Source: JAAYYM01 sp964638005
GTDB taxonomy: Bacteria > Bacillota > Clostridia > Lachnospirales > Lachnospiraceae
NCBI GenBank assembly: GCA_964638005.1
Contig: CAZWXS010000004.1
Span: 1 to 64,000, forward strand
Length of the DNA stretch: 64,000 bases
Direction: 5' to 3'
Shown piece after piece: positions 35,009-43,565 of the stretch (its first letter is position 1; each line of letters opens with the position of its first letter). Made by a program: the position numbers and the translations under genes. The notes under the pieces are model-generated. The model saw only the letters and a list, made by a program, of their open reading frames with translations. It searched no databases and was not told the DNA's origin.

Positions 35009-35701
35009 CTAGCATGGCATACAACAACAATTACAGAACAGATTCAGACAGCACATACGCAGACACCAGCTGCCCACAGAGCTGCTGCGTCCATAGTCCT
35101 CACCTCTGCCGCGATACCATGAGCCGCCCTGCTGCAATCTATTATATAACACTTGATATTCCATATTGTTCGAATCCAGTCTCACTGCACGTTCAGCGTG
35201 TTCCAATGCAATCGCATTATTCCCGAGACCGGAATTTGCCACCGCACTGTAGTAGTACCATCTGGCAGTCCTGTTATACTCATCGATTCGATTCAGCACA
35301 TTCAAAGCTGATTGATATTCACCGGCATTGATATAATTACGTGCCGCCTGCATATCGGTAGACTCTTCCTGATTCTGTCCGGCCGCCTGCTGCCATGAAC
35401 CAAAGAAATCATCAAATGCCGAGCCCCTGCGATAATCACGTCCATATCCATAGCCTCCGAAAGGATTTCCGCTACCCGCTGTTCCATAGCCGCCCATAGA
35501 GTCATAAGCGCCCCGTTCACGCATTTCCGTAATATTCCGGTATGCCTCCTGTACCTCTTTAAACTTCTGTTCTGCCAGCTCCGGATTGTCCAGATTGGCA
35601 TCCGGATGATACTTCTTGCTGAGTGCACGATATGCTTTTTTGATTTTCTCGTCTGTTGCATCTGATGCAACACCGAGTATTCTATATGGATCTGCCGTCA
35701 T
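35009..35701 (-). CDS. J-domain protein with TPR and Cys-rich tail
   Basis: The product is 230 residues. The J-domain (1-70) carries 'YHPD', the HPD motif needed to stimulate Hsp70 (DnaK). A Gly/Tyr-rich linker (about 75-110) and one to two TPR-like repeats (about 115-190) follow. The C-terminal tail 'CLRMCCLNLFCNCCCMPC' has nine Cys within the last 20 residues. It is not DnaJ itself, since the zinc-finger and C-terminal domains are absent. It overlaps the upstream DUF5685-like gene by 20 bases in a three-gene operon. The tail could bind metal or be acylated; neither is shown. Confidence 0.85.
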   Translation of the reverse strand: MTADPYRILGVASDATDEKIKKAYRALSKKYHPDANLDNPELAEQKFKEVQEAYRNITEMRERGAYDSMGGYGTAGSGNPFGGYGYGRDYRRGSAFDDFFGSWQQAAGQNQEESTDMQAARNYINAGEYQSALNVLNRIDEYNRTARWYYYSAVANSGLGNNAIALEHAERAVRLDSNNMEYQVLYNRLQQGGSWYRGRGEDYGRSSSVGSWCLRMCCLNLFCNCCCMPC

Positions 35702-36533
35702 TCTTCTCTCGCTTCCGCTTCATCAATTCGAATTTGTTCCAAGAACCTGCATAAAGGATATTCCGCAAAATATCCGCATCCTGTACGATCGGCAGTTTCT
35801 CAAATGCCTTCGCTGTCTCTGCCATCATCAGATTCAGGATATCCTCTGCACGTTGGTTAAATCGCTCACCCGATTCACTTCTGTAGTACTGCTTCCATGG
35901 ATTATATGAGCCATTCTTGACATCGGCCTTGATATCTTCATAAGCATCCATCAGATAGATAAACTTGCCCATGAAAAAGCCTATTCGCCGCAATTCATCC
36001 GCCCAGATATCTTCCTTCCAAACCATGATTTCAGCCATCATCGTACCGGTCAGTCCGGCAGCTCTGTCAATGCTGTAGTCTCCCTCATCTTCGCATGCCG
36101 ACAATTCCCTGACATACTCCTCTACAGCACACGTCTGTCGGGGATAACATTCCCTCAAGTCATCATAATGCTTCCCCAGCATCTTTGCAAGCGCCTTGCT
36201 CCGACTGTTTCTGTCATCCTTCCAGTCATCCATCAGATTGTAATAGGATAAGAGGATTCCCATATCTGCCGCATATTCCGTAATCTCACCCAGATACATA
36301 TCATGCAGCTTAGTCGGATGTACAATGCATGCATGCCGTTCCTCACGATAGGGTGGTTCATACAACGCATTTAAGAGAATGGTCAGAAACGTCATGTCAT
36401 AATTGAGCGTCAGTTGACCTGCCTTCCCGTATCGCTCCTTCAGTGCACGACACAGACCACAGTAAAAAGCCTGATATCTCTTTACCGCTTCCGGTTTCAG
36501 TTCTTTCTTATTTGTCACGATATAGCCAAACAA
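35682..36533 (-). CDS. DUF5685-like protein with TTG start
   Basis: The product is 283 residues from a TTG at 36533, chosen because AAAGGAG lies seven bases upstream and the family begins '(M)FGYIVTNKKELK'; an upstream ATG at 36620 lies inside the previous gene. The first part contains 'YQAFYCGLCRALKERYG', a conserved CxxC. 'YYNLMDDWKDD' and 'YLMDAYEDIKAD' follow, Asp-rich patterns that resemble trans-prenyltransferase-type metal sites. Function is unknown. It is cotranscribed with a zinc-ribbon membrane protein and a J-domain protein, a set that may be conserved. Confidence 0.75.
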   Translation of the reverse strand: MFGYIVTNKKELKPEAVKRYQAFYCGLCRALKERYGKAGQLTLNYDMTFLTILLNALYEPPYREERHACIVHPTKLHDMYLGEITEYAADMGILLSYYNLMDDWKDDRNSRSKALAKMLGKHYDDLRECYPRQTCAVEEYVRELSACEDEGDYSIDRAAGLTGTMMAEIMVWKEDIWADELRRIGFFMGKFIYLMDAYEDIKADVKNGSYNPWKQYYRSESGERFNQRAEDILNLMMAETAKAFEKLPIVQDADILRNILYAGSWNKFELMKRKREKNDGRSI

Positions 36534-36546
36534 CGGTAGTCTCCTT

Positions 36547-36942
36547 TCAGGTTCTGCGTTCAAACTCACATCTGCACTTTGGGCACGTAATCCTGATCTG
36601 TCCCTTGCCTCGCGGCACACGAATGTCCTGTTTACAGGTAGGGCAATGGAAGAATTTGTGTGTTTTACATTGAGTAACGTGCGTTTTCTTATTATTGAAA
36701 AAACGTCGCATATTTGCCGTCATTCGTAGGTATATCGCATTTTCCGCATACCGTTTCTGTACATTCCGAGACAGCATCCTGAAATAGGCATATGCCAGAA
36801 CCATAAGTCCCGCAACATCAATCACCGGATATCTGATAAATGCAGCAAGCAGGATCAGCACAACAGAAACTCCCAACAGAAATTTATTAAACGAATCTAC
36901 TCCATACCTTCCAATCATAAATCGTTGTATTTTTTCACGCAT
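36547..36942 (-). CDS. Zinc-ribbon membrane protein
   Basis: The product is 131 residues. Two membrane segments (about 22-38 and 42-57) are followed by a basic stretch and a C-terminal zinc ribbon with the pairs 'CPTC' and 'CPKC' (about 100-122). No enzymatic motif is seen. It is the first gene of the operon with DUF5685-like and J-domain proteins, 13 bases before the TTG of the next gene. A quality-control or translation role for the operon is speculation. Confidence 0.75.
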   Translation of the reverse strand: MREKIQRFMIGRYGVDSFNKFLLGVSVVLILLAAFIRYPVIDVAGLMVLAYAYFRMLSRNVQKRYAENAIYLRMTANMRRFFNNKKTHVTQCKTHKFFHCPTCKQDIRVPRGKGQIRITCPKCRCEFERRT

Positions 36943-37069
36943 TTGCCATACCCCTTTTATTTTTCAATGCATATATATTCTACTTTATCTTAGCGAAAAA
37001 CAGGGCAAATGCAATAGACTTGCTCTAAACTTTTCTTAATTCTTTATAAACTCAACCGAAAAATCAAAA

Positions 37070-37104
37070 CGGGAAAGCATTCTCCTCATAGGAACACTTT
37101 CCCG
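37070..37104 (-). terminator. Terminator after the MBL hydrolase
   Basis: CGGGAAAG and CTTTCCCG form a perfect stem with a 19-base loop. On the minus strand it is followed by TTTTGATTTTT. It lies 52 bases after the MBL stop. Confidence 0.7.
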
Positions 37105-37155
37105 AAATCACCTTAACCAATCTCTATATCATATATCTAAACAATATGTATCTCA

Positions 37156-38016
37156 CTAATATAATATATATCCTTCCACCTCTTCCAAAAACTCCAGTTT
37201 CTGACCTGTACACAGATATTGCAAACGATTCCCGATCTTTTCTTTCATTTTGTCATATGCTTTCTTTCCGGTGCAGTGACATGTATAAAAGGATGTCTGA
37301 TCCCATTCCTCAATGATCTCTATCGTTTCATCTATCAATTTATCACTTTCATAAGAATCTGTCGGCTCATAATACATATGGAAACCGCCAAAGACCAGCA
37401 TTGGTTTCTCCTGACATACCTCTACTGCACGATCCAGGATATTTGCAATGCCATTGTGTGCACATCCCGACATCAGCGCCCATTCCTTACCGTTTGTCAA
37501 TAACATGTGTTGTTCATGTATGAACTCATCCGGAATCAGCTGATTTCCTCTGCGGACATACATGACTTCATTCGATTTGGGATAACCACGTTTCTTATTT
37601 ACACCTGCAAACAGGGTAATCTCGCCGTCTACTTTCGTAAAATGATCCGTAAAAACGAAACGCTCATCTTCCTCATCTATCAGATTCACATCTATACCAA
37701 TCGGACAGGGAATCCCTTCAACCTTGATAAAGTGCGGATCCATAACATTCCGGTTCAAATAGATCTTGGCAGTATCATTGACATTTAAAAAAGACTTGAG
37801 TCCGCCGACGTGATCACTGTGTCCGTGTGACAGCACTACCATATCGATCTCGGAAATATCAATATCAAGTGCAGCCGCATTCCGCAGAAATGTATCATTT
37901 GGACCAAGATCCATCAACATCTTATGATCTCGCATCTCAATATAAAAGCACAGGCCATGCCGTGCAATCAGATTGGGGGATGTAACCGTATTTTCTACCA
38001 AAGGTATAATCTTCAA
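37156..38016 (-). CDS. MBL-fold metallohydrolase, TTG start
   Basis: The product is 286 residues from the TTG at 38016, with AGGAGG eight bases upstream; the alternative GTG at 38037 overlaps that RBS. The metal motif 'LSHGHSDHVGGL' (HxHxDH) follows 'MDLGPNDTFLRNA'. 'MSGCAHNGI' and 'FGGFHM' give further His ligands. The pattern is that of the dihydropterin/ribofuranosyl-aminobenzene-phosphate-synthase-like MBL subgroup. The substrate cannot be assigned. It is a single-gene unit. Confidence 0.88.
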   Translation of the reverse strand: MKIIPLVENTVTSPNLIARHGLCFYIEMRDHKMLMDLGPNDTFLRNAAALDIDISEIDMVVLSHGHSDHVGGLKSFLNVNDTAKIYLNRNVMDPHFIKVEGIPCPIGIDVNLIDEEDERFVFTDHFTKVDGEITLFAGVNKKRGYPKSNEVMYVRRGNQLIPDEFIHEQHMLLTNGKEWALMSGCAHNGIANILDRAVEVCQEKPMLVFGGFHMYYEPTDSYESDKLIDETIEIIEEWDQTSFYTCHCTGKKAYDKMKEKIGNRLQYLCTGQKLEFLEEVEGYILY

Positions 38017-38151
38017 TGTTGCCGCCTCCTGTTCCACATATCACGAATTCGGCAGAGCCTCGAAAACCTTCTGCTTCATCGCGTACAGTATACCACAATT
38101 GGGCCGAACATCAAAGTCCCTTTTTCTTCTATTCTGTTTCCATGCCGACTC

Positions 38152-39180
38152 CTAAACGGCTTCTAATATGACTGCATGTGCGATTCCGGGAACGGACTGT
38201 CCTTCATTAAAGCTGACTGTGGAAAGCAGTGCGCCCGTCGGAACAAAGAGAACTCTGTTCCATGTGCCGCTCTTGATCTGTCGAAGTATATAGGCACTCA
38301 AGGTCACTGCCGAGCATCCACAGCCACTACCGCCCGCATGCGTATCTTGTTTGTCTGCATCATAAATCTCCATTCCGCAATCCATATGAATTGCGCTGAT
38401 GTCAAAACCTTTATCCTTGAGTAAATCTATCAACAAAGTACACCCGATCGTACCAAGATCACCTGTGATGATCCTGTCATAGTCTTCCGGGCTCCTGTTA
38501 TAATCCAGAAAATTGTAATATATCGTATCTGCTGCCGCAGGTGCCATTGCCGCACCCATATTCATGGAATCCTTGATTCCGTAATCCACGATCTTACCCG
38601 TCGTGATTCCGGTAATCCTCGCGGCTGCTGCATTTTTCTTAACCTCACGCTGTTCCGATAACACAAATGCCCCTGCACCGGTCACAGTCCATGTTGCGGA
38701 CAATGGACGTTGGTTTCCGTATTCCAAAGGGAAACGAAATTGCTTTTCCGCACTTGCAAAATGACTGGATGTCACACATAACACGTGTTCTGCATAGCCG
38801 CCCGCAATTGTCATGGCACCGAGCGAAAGTGCTTCTCCGCAAGTGGAACATGCTCCGTATATCCCGAACATCGGAATATTGTAGCTGGCGGTTCCGAAAG
38901 AAGTCGCAATCAACTGTCCAAGCAGATCACCGGCAAACAGATACCGCATTTCCCATGCCTGCATCCCTGCCTTGCCCAATGCCATGGAAACAGCTTCCTT
39001 CTGCAATGTACTCTCTGCCTCTTCCCATGTCTTCTCACCAAACATAGCGTCCTCGCAAATAACATCAAACAAATCACCCAGCGGTCCTTCTCCTTCCTTC
39101 TTTCCCACAACGGAAGCCGAATTCAGGATATAGATCGGACTTTCAAACCGTATGCTCTGCTTTCCCATCATCTGCGTCAT
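38152..39180 (-). CDS. spoVAD: Stage V sporulation protein AD
   Basis: The product is 342 residues, thiolase-like in fold, without the full catalytic set. 'IYILNSASVVGKKEGEGPLGDLFD' and 'GIYGACSTCGEALSLGAMTIAGGYAEHVLCVTSSHFASAEKQFRFPLEYGNQRP' are diagnostic. SpoVAD binds dipicolinic acid directly and is peripheral to the SpoVA channel. It has its own forespore-type promoter 45 bases upstream. It is separated from spoVAC by azlCD, a broken gene and a palindromic element, unlike the usual contiguous AC-AD-AE order. Confidence 0.95.
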   Translation of the reverse strand: MTQMMGKQSIRFESPIYILNSASVVGKKEGEGPLGDLFDVICEDAMFGEKTWEEAESTLQKEAVSMALGKAGMQAWEMRYLFAGDLLGQLIATSFGTASYNIPMFGIYGACSTCGEALSLGAMTIAGGYAEHVLCVTSSHFASAEKQFRFPLEYGNQRPLSATWTVTGAGAFVLSEQREVKKNAAAARITGITTGKIVDYGIKDSMNMGAAMAPAAADTIYYNFLDYNRSPEDYDRIITGDLGTIGCTLLIDLLKDKGFDISAIHMDCGMEIYDADKQDTHAGGSGCGCSAVTLSAYILRQIKSGTWNRVLFVPTGALLSTVSFNEGQSVPGIAHAVILEAV

Positions 39181-39224
39181 CTATGCTACCTCCAGTTCTT
39201 ACTCGTCACTTATGATACTATTGA

Positions 39225-39253
39225 TAGTATTTCCGGAGAAATGACTTTTATAC
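39225..39253 (-). promoter_or_regulatory. Sigma-G-like promoter of spoVAD
   Basis: On the minus strand, GTATA (39249-39253), 17 bases and AATACTA (39225-39231) match the sigma-F/G pattern. An inverted repeat, ATACTAT/ATAGTAT, overlaps the -10 (about 39215-39230). Confidence 0.65.
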
Positions 39254-39352
39254 AACTATGTGAAAATTTCTATTTATCATAAATTGCACACACTTCATGG
39301 CATCACTTCAATTCCCGTGCGCTGATATAAATTCTAAGGATGTGATGCTCAC

Positions 39353-39661
39353 TTATACCATCAACTGCATCAAAATGTAAACACCGGTTGTTACAAAAAT
39401 CGTAAGAATCATGTTTCCCTTCTTGATTGCCAAGGCAAACGCAATCGCAGCAGCAATCACAGCAAGCGGTATATGTGCCGTATCCAGATTCAGGATTCCC
39501 GGAAAGATCAGGGCTCCCAGTGCAGCATATGGTATGTACTCCAGAAATAATTCCGTGCGGCGGTTCATCTTAGTCTTCTCGATCAGAAATACCGGAAGTG
39601 CCCTGGGTATGTATGTGACCAGTGCCATCAGCAGAATCAATATCCATATTCTCATATTCAT
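39353..39661 (-). CDS. azlD: AzlD family branched-chain amino acid export subunit
   Basis: The product is 102 residues with three to four membrane helices. 'ALVTYIPRALPVFLI' and 'FLEYIPYAALGALIFPGIL' are typical AzlD motifs. AzlC and AzlD form a branched-chain amino acid exporter. GGAGG lies nine bases upstream, inside azlC. The reading frame overlaps the 3' end of azlC by 92 bases, which is long for this pair. Confidence 0.9.
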   Translation of the reverse strand: MNMRIWILILLMALVTYIPRALPVFLIEKTKMNRRTELFLEYIPYAALGALIFPGILNLDTAHIPLAVIAAAIAFALAIKKGNMILTIFVTTGVYILMQLMV

Positions 39662-40358
39662 GCTCTTTGCCCTCCTTTCTCAATTTGAACTCACTTCCGA
39701 TTGCCGCACCGGCTAACATCGCTATGATGATTGACCAGCCGGAAGGAATCCAGATACTTAATATGCAATTCAATACGATACTGATTAGGACCGTTATTAA
39801 GATTTCCATGTTCCTGACTGCCTTTGGTGCAATGATCTGAATGAACATCGCATACAGGGCAATCACCAGATAAGAACAGATTTCCTGCGGTATGAATCGG
39901 ATCAAAAATGTCCCCGCAAGTGTTCCGATAATCCATGCCCCATAGGTCATGCAGGCCACTCCTGCAAAAAAGGGAGCCCCGCTGGATTCCGGCTCCACGG
40001 AATAGAGCGCAAACGTCTCATCCGTGACCCCAAATGCCATCACAAGTTTCGCCTTTCGTGTTGACTTATTCAGTCGACGCATCACATAGGTACTCATGAT
40101 AAAATGCCGCAGGTTCAGAAAAAAGACTGCAAACACAATCTCCAGCATCCCGCTTCCCGCAATCAGCATCTGCATTGCCACGATCTGACTGGAGCCTGCC
40201 AGAACCATAACTGACATCGCGCTGGTCTCCAATGCGCTCATCCCGCTCTGGGATGCCAGCACCGCAAAGGTTGTCGCTACCGGAAAGAATCCAACTAAAA
40301 TCGGAATTCCTGTCCTGACACCTCGCAGAAATTCCGATTTGTTACTGATCTGTTTCAT
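39570..40358 (-). CDS. azlC: AzlC family branched-chain amino acid exporter, large subunit
   Basis: The product is 262 residues with about seven helices. 'GVRTGIPILVGFFPVATTFAVLA' and 'NLRHFIMSTYVMRRL' are AzlC signatures. The conserved part ends near residue 232. The last 30 residues ('MDIDSADGTGH...') run out of frame inside azlD and look like a non-conserved tail, possibly from loss of the original stop. RBS AGAGGTG. The two genes form an operon inserted between spoVAC and spoVAD. Confidence 0.9.
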   Translation of the reverse strand: MKQISNKSEFLRGVRTGIPILVGFFPVATTFAVLASQSGMSALETSAMSVMVLAGSSQIVAMQMLIAGSGMLEIVFAVFFLNLRHFIMSTYVMRRLNKSTRKAKLVMAFGVTDETFALYSVEPESSGAPFFAGVACMTYGAWIIGTLAGTFLIRFIPQEICSYLVIALYAMFIQIIAPKAVRNMEILITVLISIVLNCILSIWIPSGWSIIIAMLAGAAIGSEFKLRKEGKEHEYENMDIDSADGTGHIHTQGTSGISDRED

Positions 40359-40656
40359 AATTTCTTACACCTCTTATTTCATTTGTGAATACTCCTTGCA
40401 AGCAATACCTTCACCTTGCTACTCATCCGAGTAACCACTCATCTGCGTATTACCTACGATATCACGTTTTTGCCGTATATTCAATGTGCATTTTCTCATC
40501 CATGTACCATTCGTTTTCCCATCTGTCACCTAAAACATATTTTTTTCCAGACTTATTTTTTTCATTAATACTTCTTTACTATCATCAAAAAATGTGTTTC
40601 AATTATAAATATTACAATTTATTCTGTTTTAAAAGAATACATTAAGGAGGTGCTTT

Positions 40657-41440
40657 ATTACGTTATACGAAAAGATGCTTTTCGAAAGCCAACAACTTGA
40701 AATTCAAATTGCACATCTGCAAAAACTTCTGCAAGATTTCCCTCCGGGAAAAATATTTATTACACATGATAGAAATCGCTATAAATGGTTCCACAGTGAT
40801 AATGGCAAATGTACATATATTCCTAAGTCCAATCAAGCTCTCGCTGAACATCTGTCACACAAAAAATATCTATCTCATCTTCTTGATGAATCCATTCATG
40901 AAAAAAATGGCAATCGATTTATATCTAAGACATCACAGCACAGAAGTTCCCAAATCAGAGAAACTAATTACCGAAGCACCTGCATATCAAGAACTTCTTT
41001 CCCCTTTCTTTCAACCTGAATCCCTAGAACTGCAAGATTGGATCAACTCAGTTTATCCACATAATCCGAATTTTCCCGAGCAATTAAATAATAAGGCTTT
41101 CTCAGGAACCATGGTCAGATCCAAATCCGAAGCAATGATTGATATGATACTCTATACGAATAAGATTCCTTTTCGTTATGAATGTGCCCTGGAGTTAGGG
41201 GAAACAACAATATTTCCGGACTTCACCATTCGGCATCCCCAAACAGGTCGTTTTTTCTATTGGGAACATTTCGGATTAATGGATCATTCAGATTATTGTG
41301 AAAAAGCCATACAAAAGCTTCGGCTTTACACTTCGCATGGCATCATTCCTTCCATAGACCTGATTACCACCTATGAAACAAAAAAAAATCCTCTGAGTCT
41401 TGATGTAATTGAAAACATCGTACACCATCTTTTTCTATAA
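40657..41440 (+). pseudogene. Lachnospiraceae hypothetical protein gene with A7 frameshift and ATT start
   Basis: The first frame gives 'LYEKMLFESQQLEIQIAHLQKLLQDFPPGKIF...YIPKSNQALAEHLSHKKYL', and after 40901-40907 (A7) the +1 frame continues 'MAIDLYLRHHSTEVPKSEKL' to 'SKSEAMIDMILYTNKIPFRYECALELGETTIFPDFTIRHP'. Removing one A joins them into a 260-residue protein of a family I recognise as common in Lachnospiraceae. The second half resembles a PD-(D/E)XK-type fold ('E..ID..L...IPFRYE...FPDFTI'), a tentative observation. AGGAGG (40645-40650) is spaced for ATT at 40657, in the place where the family has ATG; the next ATG (40675) is too far away. Both lesions suggest decay. Confidence 0.75.
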
Positions 41441-41481
41441 CTCTTGCTATATCTCATATTCCATTACTCATATATAGCATG

Positions 41482-41738
41482 AGTGTGACGTATACTGATT
41501 TTTCTCACCCATTCATCCCAATATTTGATTTCTTTCCCTCGTTTGTCGTTTTCTTAACCAGCTTATGGGATGTATATCAAAAATGTTCTTTAATACATCC
41601 CTTCATTTTATGATTTGAGGGATGTATTAAAGTACTTTTTTGATATACATCCCATATTAACATTATTTAGGAAATATTGGGGTGCTCTTTTATGCTTTTT
41701 GTGACGTATATATCAATTTTTTTTCTATACGTCCCACT
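41482..41738. repeat. Nested palindromic element, MITE-like
   Basis: The ends are complementary: AGTGTGACGTATA (41482-41494) against TATACGTCCCACT (41726-41738), 12 of 13. Inside, CCCAATATTT (41517-41526) pairs with AAATATTGGG (41672-41681). In the centre, 41564-41583 and 41588-41602 pair almost perfectly with 41618-41656, a hairpin of about 36 bp. A second local pair is GACGTATA/TATACGTC (41703-41710 and 41726-41733). No ORF or clear target-site duplication is seen. Nothing further is recognised in 41441-41481 and 41739-41879. Confidence 0.75.
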
Positions 41739-41879
41739 CCCTTCTCAGTTCTACCATATGACTGCCTTCCGGCACCAAATTATCATCTCTTTGGAACAAC
41801 TTCCTTCTTCGAACCAGTTACCTTTTCAATTTTAATTCCTATGGCTACGTCATCCTTCAACGATTCATTAAGTGACTCA

Positions 41880-42335
41880 CTAAATCATTCCCAACATCTT
41901 CCCAATCCAATAAATCAGCCCCAGTGCCCAGCTTGCAAAAATGCCATAGAGGATGACCGGACCGGCGATGGTGAATATCTTGGCACCGATGCCGAAGACC
42001 TGTCCTTCTTTCTTGTACTCAATGGCTGCCGCTGCGACGGAATTGGCAAATCCGGTAATCGGAATGAGGATGCCCGCTCCTGCAAACTTTGCAATGCTCG
42101 GATATAGGTTGAAGCCTGTCAGAAGTACTGAACACAGGATTAAGATCAGTGCACACCAGCCTCCTGCGATATCCTTTTCGATTCCTATCGATTCGCAGTA
42201 ATTTAAGATCCATTGTCCTATGATGCAGATTACACCTCCGACGATAAATGCTTTCAACATCTGCAGCCACAGGTTATGCGTGGGTGTGGCCTGTTGTACT
42301 CTTTGTCCGTATTGCTGTTTTTCTGTTTCGTTCAT
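41880..42335 (-). CDS. spoVAC: Stage V sporulation protein AC
   Basis: The product is 151 residues with about four membrane helices after a polar N terminus. 'LKAFIVGGVICIIGQ', 'YPSIAKFAGAGILIPITGFANSV' and 'AIEYKKEGQVFGIGAKIFTIAGPVILYGI' identify SpoVAC, the mechanosensitive channel-like subunit of the dipicolinic acid transporter. It is third in the spoVAA-AB-AC unit. The natural next gene, spoVAD, is displaced by about 2.7 kb. Confidence 0.95.
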   Translation of the reverse strand: MNETEKQQYGQRVQQATPTHNLWLQMLKAFIVGGVICIIGQWILNYCESIGIEKDIAGGWCALILILCSVLLTGFNLYPSIAKFAGAGILIPITGFANSVAAAAIEYKKEGQVFGIGAKIFTIAGPVILYGIFASWALGLIYWIGKMLGMI

Positions 42336-42371
42336 TGATTCTGTCTCTCTTTCTTATTTGTTTATGATCCA

Positions 42372-42806
42372 CTAGTTCACACCTAATGCAAATATAAAAT
42401 AGATCATGGATCCGATCATTTTCCCCAATGCCATTGTCGCCACTACAGTACCTATGCCGTGCCGAAAGGCAATCCTGCGTGAAAAGATCGGTATGGAGTT
42501 GAGCATTTCGGCAATCGCAAGTGACAGACATCCCACAAAGCAGCCTGCAAAGAGTCCGTAAAATCCAAGCAGTATCTGCCCGCCGATCCCCAAATCTCCG
42601 AATTGCGGCTCGAATACACTTAGGATACAGCCAATAATCGTTCCGAATACCACCATCTCTTCATATAAGAAAACCCTGTCTGCTGTATGGGTCTTGCCTG
42701 CAAAGCGCGGCATAAGTCCAACCGCTATCAATACCGTAAATACACCTCCGGCTACCAATACACCAAAGCTAAAGCCGAATACGGCCAGCCATACCTCACT
42801 CCACAT
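42372..42806 (-). CDS. spoVAB: Stage V sporulation protein AB
   Basis: This 144-residue membrane protein has about four helices. 'FGVLVAGGVFTVLIAVGLMPRFAGKTHTA' and 'YEEMVVFGTIIGCI' are the SpoVAB hallmarks. It overlaps spoVAA by 11 bases and precedes spoVAC by 36 bases. It is a membrane part of the spore dipicolinic acid system. Confidence 0.93.
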   Translation of the reverse strand: MWSEVWLAVFGFSFGVLVAGGVFTVLIAVGLMPRFAGKTHTADRVFLYEEMVVFGTIIGCILSVFEPQFGDLGIGGQILLGFYGLFAGCFVGCLSLAIAEMLNSIPIFSRRIAFRHGIGTVVATMALGKMIGSMIYFIFALGVN

Positions 42807-43422
42807 CTATGATCTTTCCTTCCCTGCTTCCTGTATCGACCAATGTATTATTGACATCATCCTCATACTTTTTGATTTCCACCTCCACAGGTGTCGGATC
42901 GACGGTAATCCGCCTTGAACCAATATGGTTGAAGAATACGATGATACCCAACGCAAGCCCGATGGAGTATGATACCTCCAGTACAGTAAATCCGGTGGTA
43001 TATTCTCCTGTCACCATGGTATAGATGTTCCCGAAAATGCCTACAATATCCACATCATTGTGAAATGCCATAATGGTAAATGCCGTTCCGAAGAAACAAA
43101 TCAGGCTGACAAATGTGATTTTAAAGATCAAACAGATGTCAGGTTTACGCTTTTCTGTGATGTATTCAATCAATATCTCGGCTTCGCCTTCGTTGCTGAC
43201 GGTTACATTCGGATAGATTTCCTGTATCTGTTCTATGATTTTGAGAATGCTGACGATCTTGCGGTTCTCGCCTTTGCGGAACTTGCAGATGCGTATTGTT
43301 TTCAGACGGTTGACGATTGTCTTGTCGGTGCAGGTCATCTTCGCAATGTCGGACAGGCGAACGTCTTCGTTTTTTGTTTCGATGTTGCGATCTGCTTTTA
43401 GGTATAGGGTTTCGTTTGACAT
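42796..43422 (-). CDS. spoVAA: Stage V sporulation protein AA
   Basis: The product is 208 residues: a soluble N-terminal domain ('LYLKADRNIETKNEDVRLSDIAKMTCTD') and two C-terminal membrane helices (about 100-120 and 145-165). It is first in spoVAA-AB-AC and has a consensus forespore promoter about 86 bases upstream. The AGGAG to ATG spacing (about 12) is long. Confidence 0.92.
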   Translation of the reverse strand: MSNETLYLKADRNIETKNEDVRLSDIAKMTCTDKTIVNRLKTIRICKFRKGENRKIVSILKIIEQIQEIYPNVTVSNEGEAEILIEYITEKRKPDICLIFKITFVSLICFFGTAFTIMAFHNDVDIVGIFGNIYTMVTGEYTTGFTVLEVSYSIGLALGIIVFFNHIGSRRITVDPTPVEVEIKKYEDDVNNTLVDTGSREGKIIDVE

Positions 43423-43507
43423 GAGAATGAGGAGCTCCTATCGTTTTTTTGTTTTGTTGAAGCTTGAAAAATGAGGAAGGAAAAGTTGGGGCTTGGGTGG
43501 ATGGGGA

Positions 43508-43537
43508 TAGTATGTGTGGGTTTTGGGGGGATTATGC
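43508..43537 (-). promoter_or_regulatory. Consensus sigma-G promoter of spoVAA-AB-AC
   Basis: On the minus strand, GCATA (43533-43537), 18 bases and CATACTA (43508-43514) match the sigma-G consensus exactly, with a C/A-rich spacer. The plus-strand open frame over this region is not a gene. Confidence 0.75.
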
Positions 43538-43565
43538 ATGAAGGTGTGGTGGTGGGGAGATGGAC

